Shown here one piece after another: positions 25,960-34,401 of a stretch of DNA of 64,000 nt (position 1 is the stretch's first letter; every line of letters starts with the position of its first letter). The position numbers and the translations under genes are program-made. The notes under the pieces are model-generated. The model saw only the letters and a list, made by a program, of their open reading frames with translations, was not told the DNA's origin and made no database searches. This DNA is from CAYIBZ01 sp964361795 (GTDB lineage: Bacteria; Patescibacteriota; Minisyncoccia; UBA6257; WO2-44-18): assembly GCA_964361795.1 (NCBI GenBank), contig CAYIBZ010000002.1:1-64000 (forward strand), written 5' to 3'.

Positions 25960-26862
25960 TTAATTAAACTCTAAGAGATCATTCGCGTCGTAACGAGGAA
26001 TAAAAAATTTGCTATCTTGAGCTGTAATCGAACGCCGATCAATAGTAACTGCGTATCGAAAACCAGCTCTATCTAATAGTTCGACGGCTTCCGCCGCATA
26101 ACGACCATGCGGATAGGAAAAAACATCTACTTCTTTTCTTAAAAGATCGTCCAATTTTTTTTTAGAATTCCGTAAATCAATTAACGCGTCATTCATGGAC
26201 AATAGCTCAAAAGAATTATGGTTATGTGAATGGCTGCCAATTGCCATACCTTGGGAAGCCAACTTTTTAACCTCATTAGAATTCATAAACAAAATCCGGC
26301 ATAAATTATTTTCGTCTAAATTGAATTTTTTAAAATAAAAATCTAAAAATTTCTCCCTAACGGCATCTGGCAAAATAATCATCGTCTCTTTAAAATTATT
26401 TGTCAGCATATCTCCATGTTTACGACGAAAATCGATGCTATGATCTTTCGGAATCGCATAGCTTTCGCCCGCCCAATTATTAAAAAGATCGATTAATTCT
26501 TCTGGGGAGGAACGAGAAAATAGCACGTGGAGTTTATGAGTCAGTGACACCTTAAATTCAAAAGTAGAGGTGATAATAAAAAAAGTCCCGGTAGCGCTAT
26601 ATTTTTTCAAAATCGGCAAGGCATTTTCGAAATTATCTTTGAAACCGTCATCAAAGGTAAGCGCACAAAACTTACCATCTACCCCGTTTTTAGCCGCTTC
26701 ATAAACCTCTGAAACAGAAACAATTTTAAAATTTTCCGATAACAATTTTATCTGCCGGTCAAATTCGGCAATTGGGCAGGGATGAATACCTAACCAATCA
26801 GGACTGGGGTCACGAACATAGTGATAATTGACCACTATATATCGGTCGTTTAAAGCCGGCAT
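25960..26862 (-). CDS. Polysaccharide deacetylase (NodB homology, CE4)
   Basis: 300 residues with the CE4 motifs: LTFDDGFKDN (Asp71 and Asp72), GSHSHNHNSF supplying the metal histidines, and SYPHGRY near the C-terminus. An insert of about 90 residues between the first two motifs is larger than usual. No signal peptide is evident, so it may deacetylate a cytoplasmic lipid-linked or nucleotide sugar rather than exported polymer. It overlaps the upstream glycosyltransferase gene by 13 bases and is the last gene of that operon. Confidence 0.82.
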   Translation of the reverse strand: MPALNDRYIVVNYHYVRDPSPDWLGIHPCPIAEFDRQIKLLSENFKIVSVSEVYEAAKNGVDGKFCALTFDDGFKDNFENALPILKKYSATGTFFIITSTFEFKVSLTHKLHVLFSRSSPEELIDLFNNWAGESYAIPKDHSIDFRRKHGDMLTNNFKETMIILPDAVREKFLDFYFKKFNLDENNLCRILFMNSNEVKKLASQGMAIGSHSHNHNSFELLSMNDALIDLRNSKKKLDDLLRKEVDVFSYPHGRYAAEAVELLDRAGFRYAVTIDRRSITAQDSKFFIPRYDANDLLEFN

Positions 26863-28181
26863 TTTTCAATTAAATCTACGCTTCTTCTATAAGATTGTCC
26901 ATCGGTGAATTCAGCATAATTATGGACAACCCACTCTCTTGCCTCACTATCCAACGAGGGATTCTCTAAGTACATATTAATAAATTTCGGCAAGTCGGCA
27001 TCTTCTTTGGCCAATCTTATCGCTCCGCTTTGGAAAATCGGCCGGTAATGCTCAAAGTCATAGGCTAGAGCAAATCGGTCAATGAATCCAATATTAATAA
27101 TCGGCTTGTTAAACACGCAGGCCTCAATGGAAATAGTTGATGCATAATTAATATTCAAATCAGTGTATTCTAAAGAACGTTTCAAATTAAATAAATCGTC
27201 AATATTCATTTCTGTCTCGCCATCAAAATTTTTTCCGGCTCTTTCTATGCAAAGGTCTGGAACATTAAAAAATTCCTGATAGTTTTCGTAGATGTCTAAG
27301 GGGTGAATCCTGATAAAAAAGTTTACATATGGAATTTTTCTAGCGTCACGCAATGAAATCAAATCACGAATATATTTTTTTTGAAAAGGGTAGGCCTTAG
27401 TAACCGTAGTGTGGAAAATGGTTTTATAATCTGGGTTGAGTCCCTTAGATTTAAGAAAAGTGTCCCGGCCGGGATTATTTTTATCCTCAATAAAATAAGG
27501 ATCAAAACGAGGCGCTCCGGATACAAAAACCTTATCCGGGGAATACTTATGAATCGTCTCTGCTTCTTTTTTCATAATCGTATTCCAGGCAATCAAAAAA
27601 TCCGTTTTTCTAATGTGTTTAGCGTTAGTGGTGAGGTTGTCCCAACTAAAATCTACAGCCACTGTGGTTAACTTCAATCTTTTGGCGAATGTAATTAATT
27701 CAGCTTCCCAAGAATCAAAACCGGGAGTGGAAACAATTAAATGGTCAGGATGGTATTGGTTTGCCAATTCAAAAAAGCTTTTAGACTTAGGCAACAACCA
27801 AGATTCAAGTTTCGTGAAAAAATTTGCGGTTAAAAATCGAGAAAACGGACGACCAAAAAAGCGTAAAATTCTCCGTTTCCTGTTCTTTAAATAATTGGGA
27901 CGCTTATACCAATGTTGCAGTGACCTCAGATAATCAAATTCGTTCACTAAGCTGATTCTTAGAAGTTTAAAAAAAATCCAAAAATTAGGATTCTCCAAAT
28001 TTTTGCGAACATAAACAATTGTGGGCGTTTTGTAGTAATTCAAATGAGTCGCCGCTTCAGGGTCTAAAAAGGGCGCGAGAACCACTACTCGATATTTTTG
28101 AGAAAGATATTTTAAGTATTCGGTCCTAAGAAGATCTCCGCTGGCAACAAAATTAGGGATCGCTAAAAAAACTGTTTTCAT
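26850..28181 (-). CDS. CDP-glycerol-transferase-like glycosyltransferase (SWDN family, copy 3)
   Basis: 443 residues; shows VDFSWDNLTTNAKHIRK, IAWNTIMKKEA followed by VSGAPRFDPY, and INYASTISIEACVFNKPIINIGF at the C-terminus. Similar to copy 2 (20036-21349) over its full length. The ATG overlaps the stop of the 2-hydroxyacid dehydrogenase (ATGA), and the deacetylase follows. The repeated use of this family in separate operons suggests each copy adds a different residue of one or more glycans. Confidence 0.68.
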   Translation of the reverse strand: MKTVFLAIPNFVASGDLLRTEYLKYLSQKYRVVVLAPFLDPEAATHLNYYKTPTIVYVRKNLENPNFWIFFKLLRISLVNEFDYLRSLQHWYKRPNYLKNRKRRILRFFGRPFSRFLTANFFTKLESWLLPKSKSFFELANQYHPDHLIVSTPGFDSWEAELITFAKRLKLTTVAVDFSWDNLTTNAKHIRKTDFLIAWNTIMKKEAETIHKYSPDKVFVSGAPRFDPYFIEDKNNPGRDTFLKSKGLNPDYKTIFHTTVTKAYPFQKKYIRDLISLRDARKIPYVNFFIRIHPLDIYENYQEFFNVPDLCIERAGKNFDGETEMNIDDLFNLKRSLEYTDLNINYASTISIEACVFNKPIINIGFIDRFALAYDFEHYRPIFQSGAIRLAKEDADLPKFINMYLENPSLDSEAREWVVHNYAEFTDGQSYRRSVDLIEKCRL

Positions 28182-29137
28182 TTAAACAAATTCTTAATTT
28201 CTCTAGCCACCAGGCTGGCTATATAAATTTGCGTTCTTTCAGTGGCTTCTTGAGTAGCTCCTCCTAGGTGGGGCACAATAAGCAAATTTTCGTAATTTTT
28301 TGCGTGTGTCACTAGGGGATTTTTTAATAAATGACCGCCATCGGGTGATTCGTCAGATAGCGTATCGACAGCGGCGCCGGCAATCCATTTATTGCGCAAA
28401 GCTTTCAAGAGCGCATTTTCATCTGTTATCTCCCCGCGAGCAGTGTTAATAAATATTGATCCCGATTTCATCATCCTAAAATGTTTATCACCTAACAACT
28501 TATAAGTTGTATCATTATAAATTGCGTGCAAAGAAACAATATCAGACTTTTTTAATAAATTCTCCAATGTTTCTTTCTTAACCCCGCAATAATTCATTTC
28601 TGTTCCGCCAATAAAAGGGTCGTAAGCAACAACCTTCATGCCAAAAGCAAAACTATAATGAGCAACCATTTTCCCTAATCGGCCAAAGCCAATCAGGCCA
28701 ATGGTTTTCCCTTGTAATTCCTTACCGCCGTATTTTTTCCTTTCCCATTCGCCTCTTTTTATTGAATCAAAAGCCCAGGAAATTCTGCGCAACAACGATA
28801 AGATTAAAGCCATAGTCTCCTCGGCGGTTGAAAAAGTTTTCTGGAGCGTAGTGGAATTAGCTTTTATATTCACTACTTTGATGCCGCGTCGGCGGCATTC
28901 TTCCAAATCAATATAGCGCAATTGAGTGGTGCGGGTACCAACTAATCGCAAGCATTTCGCCAGATCTAAAATTGTTTTATCCAACTTTACTTCTAATGCC
29001 GTAACAATAACATCAGCTTTGGGTAAATTTCTAAGAAAAGTTTCACTGGATTGAAAATCAATCACATGCCCCAATTTAGTAAGAACTTTCTTGGCTTTTT
29101 CACTAAAGTCCTTCTCGGCAATTAAAATGTTCGGCAT
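28178..29137 (-). CDS. D-2-hydroxyacid dehydrogenase (phosphoglycerate-dehydrogenase-like)
   Basis: 319 residues of the D-isomer specific 2-hydroxyacid dehydrogenase family. IGLIGFGRLGKMVA binds NAD; the catalytic Arg is in INTARGEI, Glu in VDTLSDE-region and His in VPHLGGATQEA. It lacks the ACT and intervening domains of long SerA. Its position four bases downstream of a CMP-sugar synthetase and before a glycosyltransferase suggests it makes a hydroxy- or keto-acid used in glycan decoration rather than serine, but serine synthesis cannot be ruled out. Confidence 0.8.
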   Translation of the reverse strand: MPNILIAEKDFSEKAKKVLTKLGHVIDFQSSETFLRNLPKADVIVTALEVKLDKTILDLAKCLRLVGTRTTQLRYIDLEECRRRGIKVVNIKANSTTLQKTFSTAEETMALILSLLRRISWAFDSIKRGEWERKKYGGKELQGKTIGLIGFGRLGKMVAHYSFAFGMKVVAYDPFIGGTEMNYCGVKKETLENLLKKSDIVSLHAIYNDTTYKLLGDKHFRMMKSGSIFINTARGEITDENALLKALRNKWIAGAAVDTLSDESPDGGHLLKNPLVTHAKNYENLLIVPHLGGATQEATERTQIYIASLVAREIKNLFK

Positions 29138-29141
29138 ATTT

Positions 29142-29864
29142 CTATTTTATATTTTCTATTTTTTTCAATAATATTTCTGCTATTTCCCAATCAAAAGCGT
29201 CATTTATATCGTGAGCGGTCGCCGGCTCAACGGGCAATCCAACACGCTTGCCAACCTCCATTTTATTTTCTTTCAAAAATAAATCCCGTCTAAACCAATA
29301 GATGTTTGCAAAAGCGTAACGTTTTGGATCGGACTGACGCGTTGGATGCCGATAATGCAGTTCCGATTGATCAAATTCTAAAAACCCATCCGAAGTGAGA
29401 TGACGAATATGATAGGGATGAAATGGTCTTGGAGTTTCAACAATAGTAATGCCGGAATCAGCTGAATAATGATCTATCAGATTCATAAGATCGTCAATTT
29501 GTTTAGTTTGTATAAATGGCGATGTGGGTTGAATCATTAAAACAAAATCAGGTTGGTAATTTTCTTTTTCTGCTAGCCATTCTAGGGCGTGACGAATGAC
29601 TGGCAGCATCGACGTTGAATCTTGGGCCAACGTCGCCGGTCTTAAAAATGGCGCTTCAGCGCCCCATTTTTTGGCAATTTCTGCGATTTCCTGGTCATCA
29701 GTGGTAACAATTACTTTACCAACAAATCGGCTACGCTTGGCCGCTGCAATGGCATAAGCAATCAATGGTTTTCCGCCCAGCAGACGGATATTTTTTCGCG
29801 GCAGAGATTTGGAACCGCCACGCGCTGGAATGATCGCCACAAATTTTTTTTGAACAGCGGCCAT
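29142..29864 (-). CDS. neuA: CMP-sugar synthetase (NeuA/PseF-like), second copy
   Basis: Complete 240-residue acylneuraminate cytidylyltransferase-like protein: IIPARGGSKSLPRKNIR at residues 10-26, TTDD, IQPTSPFIQ and the late AFANIYWF and DINDAFDWEIAE blocks. It is related to the partial protein at 1-478 over the shared N-terminal part. The nearest 2-epimerase (31137-32297) is separated by the sulfoquinovose-synthase-like gene and a strong terminator. A nonulosonic acid or other 3-deoxy acid is the likely substrate. Confidence 0.83.
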   Translation of the reverse strand: MAAVQKKFVAIIPARGGSKSLPRKNIRLLGGKPLIAYAIAAAKRSRFVGKVIVTTDDQEIAEIAKKWGAEAPFLRPATLAQDSTSMLPVIRHALEWLAEKENYQPDFVLMIQPTSPFIQTKQIDDLMNLIDHYSADSGITIVETPRPFHPYHIRHLTSDGFLEFDQSELHYRHPTRQSDPKRYAFANIYWFRRDLFLKENKMEVGKRVGLPVEPATAHDINDAFDWEIAEILLKKIENIK

Positions 29865-29882
29865 AATATTTTTACAACTAAT

Positions 29883-29911
29883 AAAAAACCCACTTTGTTT
29901 CCCAAAGTGGG
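29883..29911 (-). terminator. Strong terminator of the sulfo-sugar operon
   Basis: Nine-base perfect stem CCCACTTTG / CAAAGTGGG with a five-base loop, followed by TTTTTTATT on the minus strand, eight bases after the stop of the UDP-sulfoquinovose-synthase-like gene. Confidence 0.93.
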
Positions 29912-29918
29912 CAATGAA

Positions 29919-31079
29919 TTATTTTCGATTCCAGGGAATGCGCGGCTGGATAATAGTGATGTCAATCAAATCTCTGACATTCATAATTTCTTTCAGCATG
30001 GAATTAACTAATTCTTCGGAGAGTTTAATCGGCTTCAATCCTAGTTTCAGCAAGGATTCATTGTTGGCATTATAGTAGTGCTCCTCTTTTTCAATTCGGG
30101 GATTAGGTAAATGATCAATACTGACTTTCAAACCAAGCTTAGCGCCTGCTTTCTGAACGGCCTCGGCCAGCTCAAGAACAGAAAATATCTCGGTGAACTG
30201 GTTGAGAACGCGGAATTCTGCCTCTTGGGCAGGATTCTCCACCGCCAAGGTAACGCACTGCAAAGTATCTCTAATGTTCAAAAATCCGCGCTTCTGTCCA
30301 CCCTTGCCGTAAACGGTCAACGGGACACCAGCTACTGCTTGAACGCAGAAACGGTTTAGCGCCGTACCGAAGATGTCGTCGTAGTGAAAACTGGTCAAAA
30401 GACCCAGATGCAATTCGGTGCAATCTGTATGGATGCCATAAACAACGCCCTGGTTAAGGTCAGTGGCTCTTAAACCCCAAGTACGGCAGGCAAACTCGAT
30501 GTTATGGCTGTCATGTACTTTGCTTAAGTGATAAAAAGACCCAGGACGTTTGGGATACAAAAGACGATCTTGCCGCCCTTTGTGTGCCACATTCAACCAT
30601 CCCTCTTCAATATCTATGTTTGGCGTTCCGTATTCACCCATAGTCCCCAGCTTAACTAAGTGAGCACTAGGAACGTAACGTTTGATAGCAAATAGAAGAT
30701 TAAGCGTGCCAACCACGTTATTTTTCTGTGTGAAAGCTGCCTTCTGTCGGCTAAACATCGAATAAGGAGCTGATGGCTGTTCCGCGTAATGAATAACAGC
30801 ATCTGGCCGAAACTCTTCAACAATCTTGAATAGGAATCGGTCATTCTCCGCTATGTCGCAAGCATAAATCTTAATTGTCTTACCGGTGACTTGCCGCCAA
30901 ACACTGGCCCGTCTCTGCAGAGACGGTATCGGCCATAATGGCATGGAACCAAATTCAGCTTCCCAAACTCTTTTAGCCATGTTGTCCACAACTACCACAT
31001 CATAGCCACGGTTGGATAAATGCATTGCTGTCGGCCATCCAAGGTAACCATCACCGCCAAGAATCATGATCTTCTTCAC
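29919..31079 (-). CDS. sqdB: UDP-sulfoquinovose synthase-like enzyme (SQD1/SqdB/Agl3 family)
   Basis: Extended SDR of about 386 residues. IMILGGDGYLGWPTAMHLS followed by VVVVDNMAKR is the distinctive SQD1 start; HYAEQPSAPYSM, LVKLGTMGEYGTPNIDIEEG and FYHLSKVHD (Thr, Tyr-x3-Lys catalytic set) are all present. Known members join sulfite to UDP-glucose to form UDP-sulfoquinovose, in chloroplast lipid synthesis and in archaeal S-layer glycans (Agl3). I choose the GTG at 31079 because AAAGGAG lies at the right distance; the ATG 24 bases upstream has no such site. A sulfite-producing reductase is three genes upstream in the same orientation, a strong functional link. Confidence 0.84.
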   Translation of the reverse strand: MKKIMILGGDGYLGWPTAMHLSNRGYDVVVVDNMAKRVWEAEFGSMPLWPIPSLQRRASVWRQVTGKTIKIYACDIAENDRFLFKIVEEFRPDAVIHYAEQPSAPYSMFSRQKAAFTQKNNVVGTLNLLFAIKRYVPSAHLVKLGTMGEYGTPNIDIEEGWLNVAHKGRQDRLLYPKRPGSFYHLSKVHDSHNIEFACRTWGLRATDLNQGVVYGIHTDCTELHLGLLTSFHYDDIFGTALNRFCVQAVAGVPLTVYGKGGQKRGFLNIRDTLQCVTLAVENPAQEAEFRVLNQFTEIFSVLELAEAVQKAGAKLGLKVSIDHLPNPRIEKEEHYYNANNESLLKLGLKPIKLSEELVNSMLKEIMNVRDLIDITIIQPRIPWNRK

Positions 31080-31136
31080 TTTGACTCCTTTTAAAAGTGC
31101 CATTTCATTCTAACTGACATAATACAACTTTATCTA

Positions 31137-32297
31137 TTATTTACGCAATAGTCGCTGATCAAGGGTAACCCGCTTAAGAATTTCTACTATCTTTTCAGAA
31201 GATCGCCCGTCACCTAACCGATAACCACAACGACGTAAAGTGTTCTGGAATATAATGGTTGGAGACAAAACCAATTGCAACCCCATCTTAATAGAATTGA
31301 TATCTGTGCCAACTTCAATCACATTTTCTTCACGATCTCGTCCACGTTGCCGATTTCCAGTATTTAACGCTGGAACCTGAAAATAAGGCGCTTCAACAAA
31401 CGCGGCAGAAGAATTGCCAATGATTGCTTTAGCCGACGCCATCAGACCCAAGAAATCCAGATTATCTATATTCTTGTACGCCAAAAACTGTGTTGGAAAG
31501 TCTCGTAATGCTTCGTTAATGGCCAAAATAACGGACTGGTAGCCAGGGTCGGAACAGGGATGTACAACCACCGCACGTAATCCGGTATCTCTAACGACAG
31601 AAAGAACGGCTTTCGCTGTCTGGTAATTCTCTTTCGCAGACTCAAAAGTGTCAGGATGAAATATAATAATAAAATAATTTTCTCCATTCTTGAGGCCGTA
31701 TTTTTCCATTGCCGCCTTCGGGTCGGTGTACATTTTTTTTACGATCCGATCGACATATAAAGAACCTACAATATGAATTTGATCCTCTTTCTCCCCTAAC
31801 TCCCGGATTTTTTTAGCCGCTTTTTCGGTTTCTGGGAAATGAAGGTGGGCCAACTTAGTAATTGCGTGTCGTTGAATATCATCAACATTCCCAGATGATT
31901 CACCTCCCTGGGTATGACCGACTGGGATGCCTAAGTTATTGGCGGCAAGAGCCATAATTAGATGCTCGCCGCGATCACCGTGCACCATTAAAATATCTGG
32001 ATTTAATTTTCTCAAAATTCTAGGAGCTTTACTAAGACACGTCGCCAAATTCTCCACTCGAATCTCTGGAGTATCGCCGCGGCCCGTGCCCATTTCCACC
32101 GTCTCAATCTTAGAATTTGGGAAATAGCCTAAGGCTTCATTAAGAGTCCTGCCAAATTCCACGGAAGCATGCATATCGCCGAGAATAATTTGCAATTCCA
32201 AATCTGGATCGGAAGCAACTAACTTCATAAATGGCATATAGGCGCCGAACCCGCCCCGCTTGCCAGAAAAGATCGCTATTCTTCTTGGTTGGCTCAT
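31137..32297 (-). CDS. neuC: UDP-N-acetylglucosamine 2-epimerase (hydrolysing), second copy
   Basis: About 386 residues of the NeuC/LegG type: IAIFSGKRGGFGAYMPFMK, MVHGDRGEHLIMALA, HTQGGESSGNVDDIQRHAITKLAH and GNSSAAFVEAPYF. The start ATG has GGGAG at a good distance. It differs clearly from the copy at 478-1650, so the two probably act on different UDP sugars or pathways. It lies between the UDP-sulfoquinovose synthase-like gene and the DUF2061 gene. Confidence 0.84.
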   Translation of the reverse strand: MSQPRRIAIFSGKRGGFGAYMPFMKLVASDPDLELQIILGDMHASVEFGRTLNEALGYFPNSKIETVEMGTGRGDTPEIRVENLATCLSKAPRILRKLNPDILMVHGDRGEHLIMALAANNLGIPVGHTQGGESSGNVDDIQRHAITKLAHLHFPETEKAAKKIRELGEKEDQIHIVGSLYVDRIVKKMYTDPKAAMEKYGLKNGENYFIIIFHPDTFESAKENYQTAKAVLSVVRDTGLRAVVVHPCSDPGYQSVILAINEALRDFPTQFLAYKNIDNLDFLGLMASAKAIIGNSSAAFVEAPYFQVPALNTGNRQRGRDREENVIEVGTDINSIKMGLQLVLSPTIIFQNTLRRCGYRLGDGRSSEKIVEILKRVTLDQRLLRK

Positions 32298-32378
32298 ATA
32301 GAATCTCCCAATATTTATCAAAAGACTAATCAATAAAACAATTTAAGAAATCTAAAGGTTTCTTTTGAAAGACTCACA

Positions 32379-32681
32379 CTAATTACCGCCTGTTTTACTT
32401 GTATTCTGATTTGCTGAAACAAATTTATGATTAATCAGTTTTTCCAATCGGAATTTTCCCCAACGGATATTATTCCAAATCCGTTCGTGAAAAAAGAATA
32501 TGACAGTAGCAATTATTTCTCTTACTAACACTACTTTTAATGAAATGCTGAAACTTCTAGTGAATAGCCAGGCGGCCGCAAAAGTATTTATCGTTCCAAT
32601 CAGACGATGAGATATTGCTTTAACTACAGATCGGATTTTCCTTTCCTTTTCGCCTCTGATTATTGGAATTGGATTCTCCAT
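32379..32681 (-). CDS. DUF2061 small membrane protein
   Basis: 100 residues with the DUF2061 pattern: RKIRSVVKAISHRLIGTINTF, two membrane segments near residues 30-46 and 52-68, and FFHERIWNNIRWG. In my knowledge of the family it is often next to or fused with sulfate-activation genes such as adenylylsulfate kinase. Here its ATG directly abuts the stop of the APS/PAPS reductase gene. Role unknown; a membrane accessory of sulfur assimilation is inferred from context. Confidence 0.78.
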   Translation of the reverse strand: MENPIPIIRGEKERKIRSVVKAISHRLIGTINTFAAAWLFTRSFSISLKVVLVREIIATVIFFFHERIWNNIRWGKFRLEKLINHKFVSANQNTSKTGGN

Positions 32682-33362
32682 TTAAAGTTTAGTGTGAAGG
32701 CCACATTCGCCGCCGACATTTTTTGTGCCGCCAAATCTGCCGGCGCGTTCAAATTGGCCTTGGCGTCCGCCGCCTTCACGAGTTTTACCAGAAGTAGTGC
32801 AAGGTTTACATCCCAAAGATAGATATCCTTTGTCGTAAAGAGGGTGATAGCTTAACTTATTTTCTTTTATATATTGCCACACATCGTCTTTGGTCCAAAA
32901 AGCAATGGGATTAATTTTGACAATTTTTCCAGTTTCGACCAGAGGAGTATTTTTGCGGTATTCCGTTTCATCACGACGGAGTCCCGTAATCCAAGCGTCA
33001 TATTTATTTAAAATGCTATTAATAGCGGGAATTTTCATTTCACAACACTTATATTGATCATTTTTTATAAAAGATTCGCCGTACTCCTTATCGATTCTTG
33101 TTTTATCGTCCGAAGACGGCTTAACCCATTGGAAATTCATTCCTAATGTATTAACAAGAGAATCTGCAAATTTCAGTGTTTCATCAAATTCATATCCCGT
33201 ATCAATACCAATAAACTGGGCTACGGGATTCACTTGCATGGCAAGATCAACTAAAACACGAGAATCTTTACCAAAAGAACAGGCCACAAAAAGTTTCGGA
33301 TAGGCTTGGGCTGATAATTTGATTATAGTTTTTGAGAGATCAACTTTTTCTTGAAGAGTCAT
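32682..33362 (-). CDS. cysH: APS/PAPS reductase (CysH family, iron-sulfur type)
   Basis: 226-residue reductase producing sulfite from activated sulfate. FVACSFGKDS is the nucleotide-binding loop; YKCCEMK (Cys106 and Cys107) together with LGCKPCT (Cys185 and Cys188) form the [4Fe-4S]-binding set found in APS-reducing enzymes; GGECGLH holds the catalytic Cys220. DETEYRKNTPLVE and HPLYDKGYLSLGC are strongly conserved. No ATP sulfurylase or APS kinase is in the window, so its substrate must come from elsewhere in the genome or host. Downstream are DUF2061, a 2-epimerase and UDP-sulfoquinovose synthase. Confidence 0.9.
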   Translation of the reverse strand: MTLQEKVDLSKTIIKLSAQAYPKLFVACSFGKDSRVLVDLAMQVNPVAQFIGIDTGYEFDETLKFADSLVNTLGMNFQWVKPSSDDKTRIDKEYGESFIKNDQYKCCEMKIPAINSILNKYDAWITGLRRDETEYRKNTPLVETGKIVKINPIAFWTKDDVWQYIKENKLSYHPLYDKGYLSLGCKPCTTSGKTREGGGRQGQFERAGRFGGTKNVGGECGLHTKL

Positions 33363-33391
33363 TTTTATTTTTTAATTAATATTAATTCCCG

Positions 33392-33412
33392 GGATTGTCC
33401 GACTGACAATCC
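33392..33412. other. Hairpin upstream of the reductase gene
   Basis: GGATTGTC / GACAATCC, an eight-base perfect stem with a five-base loop, about 30 bases before the cysH ATG. It has no T tail and could be a 5' untranslated structure or an operator. The 108-base gap shows no gene. Confidence 0.35.
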
Positions 33413-33470
33413 TCTACTGTTATAACAATCAATTTAGTTGCAAAGTTTTGTAATTGAGGAGACCTCTTCC

Positions 33471-34184
33471 TTAATCTTTGTGAACTATAAATGAATTCCC
33501 GTGCCAAGAATATTTATGAAATTCCGAAACTTTAAGTTTCGGATTTTTATTTAACCACTCTGAAAAAGCCAGTTGCTCGCCGCGTTTGGGGCTACCTCGA
33601 AACAAATACCAGTCATCAAAAACTAAAATCGTACCGTCTACGAGATAGTCAGTAATGAAATCCAAAACTGGTACAGTTGATTCGTATAAATCGCAATCTA
33701 TCCAAACTACAGCCGCAGATTTTAACGGTAAAGTCTTTTTTGTTTTTGCGTTGAGAGTTTCATTGAACCAGCCAGGAACTATTTCAACTTTATTTTCTTT
33801 CAAACCGGCCAAACGAAGAGTTTTTTTAAAAACATCCAAACTGGCGGTATACTCACCCTGATTGAATTGCTTAAATTCGGAATCTTTCCCTTGGATCGCC
33901 GGCAAACCCCTAAAGGAATCAAATGCATAAAATTGCATATTATCTAATTTTTTGTTCTTCGCGGCCCATTTCATCGCCGCCGCAAAATTGCCGCCTTTAA
34001 AAACGCCAAATTCTAAATAATCCCCCCTTAATCTGGATTCGGCGCAATAATTCATAATTTTCCGCAAAATCTCGTTGCGATCTCGTTCTTTTGGGGCATA
34101 GTTCCGAAATAAAGCAAAACCGGAGTGACGTTTTTCAATCCAATCAAAAACCGGATTCAAAAAATATTTTTTAAATATACCCAT
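33471..34184 (-). CDS. TylF/MycF-family SAM-dependent O-methyltransferase
   Basis: 237 residues. YLEFGVFKGGNFAAA is the SAM site of the macrocin O-methyltransferase family; AFDSFRGLP, VWIDCDLYESTVPVLDF and LVFDDWYLFRG (metal-binding Asp pair) follow. These enzymes usually methylate sugar hydroxyls. Its start overlaps the end of the ACP gene by 14 bases, placing it in the acyl-ACP operon. Whether its substrate is the acyl group or the sugar is unknown. Confidence 0.82.
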   Translation of the reverse strand: MGIFKKYFLNPVFDWIEKRHSGFALFRNYAPKERDRNEILRKIMNYCAESRLRGDYLEFGVFKGGNFAAAMKWAAKNKKLDNMQFYAFDSFRGLPAIQGKDSEFKQFNQGEYTASLDVFKKTLRLAGLKENKVEIVPGWFNETLNAKTKKTLPLKSAAVVWIDCDLYESTVPVLDFITDYLVDGTILVFDDWYLFRGSPKRGEQLAFSEWLNKNPKLKVSEFHKYSWHGNSFIVHKD

Positions 34185-34401
34185 GCTTTTTTAATATTTT
34201 TTTAATGTCACCAACATTTTTCACTTGGGACATTTCTCCTAAATCAATTTTTAAGCCATAATATCTTTCCAATTCTTCAATAAGTTTAAGACCGTTGAAA
34301 GAGTCCCAACTTGATAGGTTTTCCGGACTAGTCTGATCGTTAATTTTATCCGGCTTAACCCCAAATGTCTTGGCTAAAATTTCTTCCAATGGCTTTTTCA
34401 T
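34171..34401 (-). CDS. Acyl carrier protein
   Basis: 76-residue four-helix carrier protein. The phosphopantetheine serine is Ser34 in WDSFNGLKLIEELE, matching the DSL/DSF signature. It overlaps the upstream acyl-AMP ligase stop by four bases (ATGA), the normal arrangement for a ligase that loads its own carrier. The AcpS at 3432-3785 should install the arm. No ketosynthase, enoyl reductase or other fatty-acid synthase gene is visible, so this is more likely a dedicated carrier than the housekeeping AcpP. Confidence 0.85.
   Translation of the reverse strand: MKKPLEEILAKTFGVKPDKINDQTSPENLSSWDSFNGLKLIEELERYYGLKIDLGEMSQVKNVGDIKKILKKHGYI

Noticed and set aside
33363..33470. A riboswitch before cysH
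   Set aside because: Only one simple hairpin and AT-rich sequence are present, without the multi-helix organisation of SAM or other known riboswitches.
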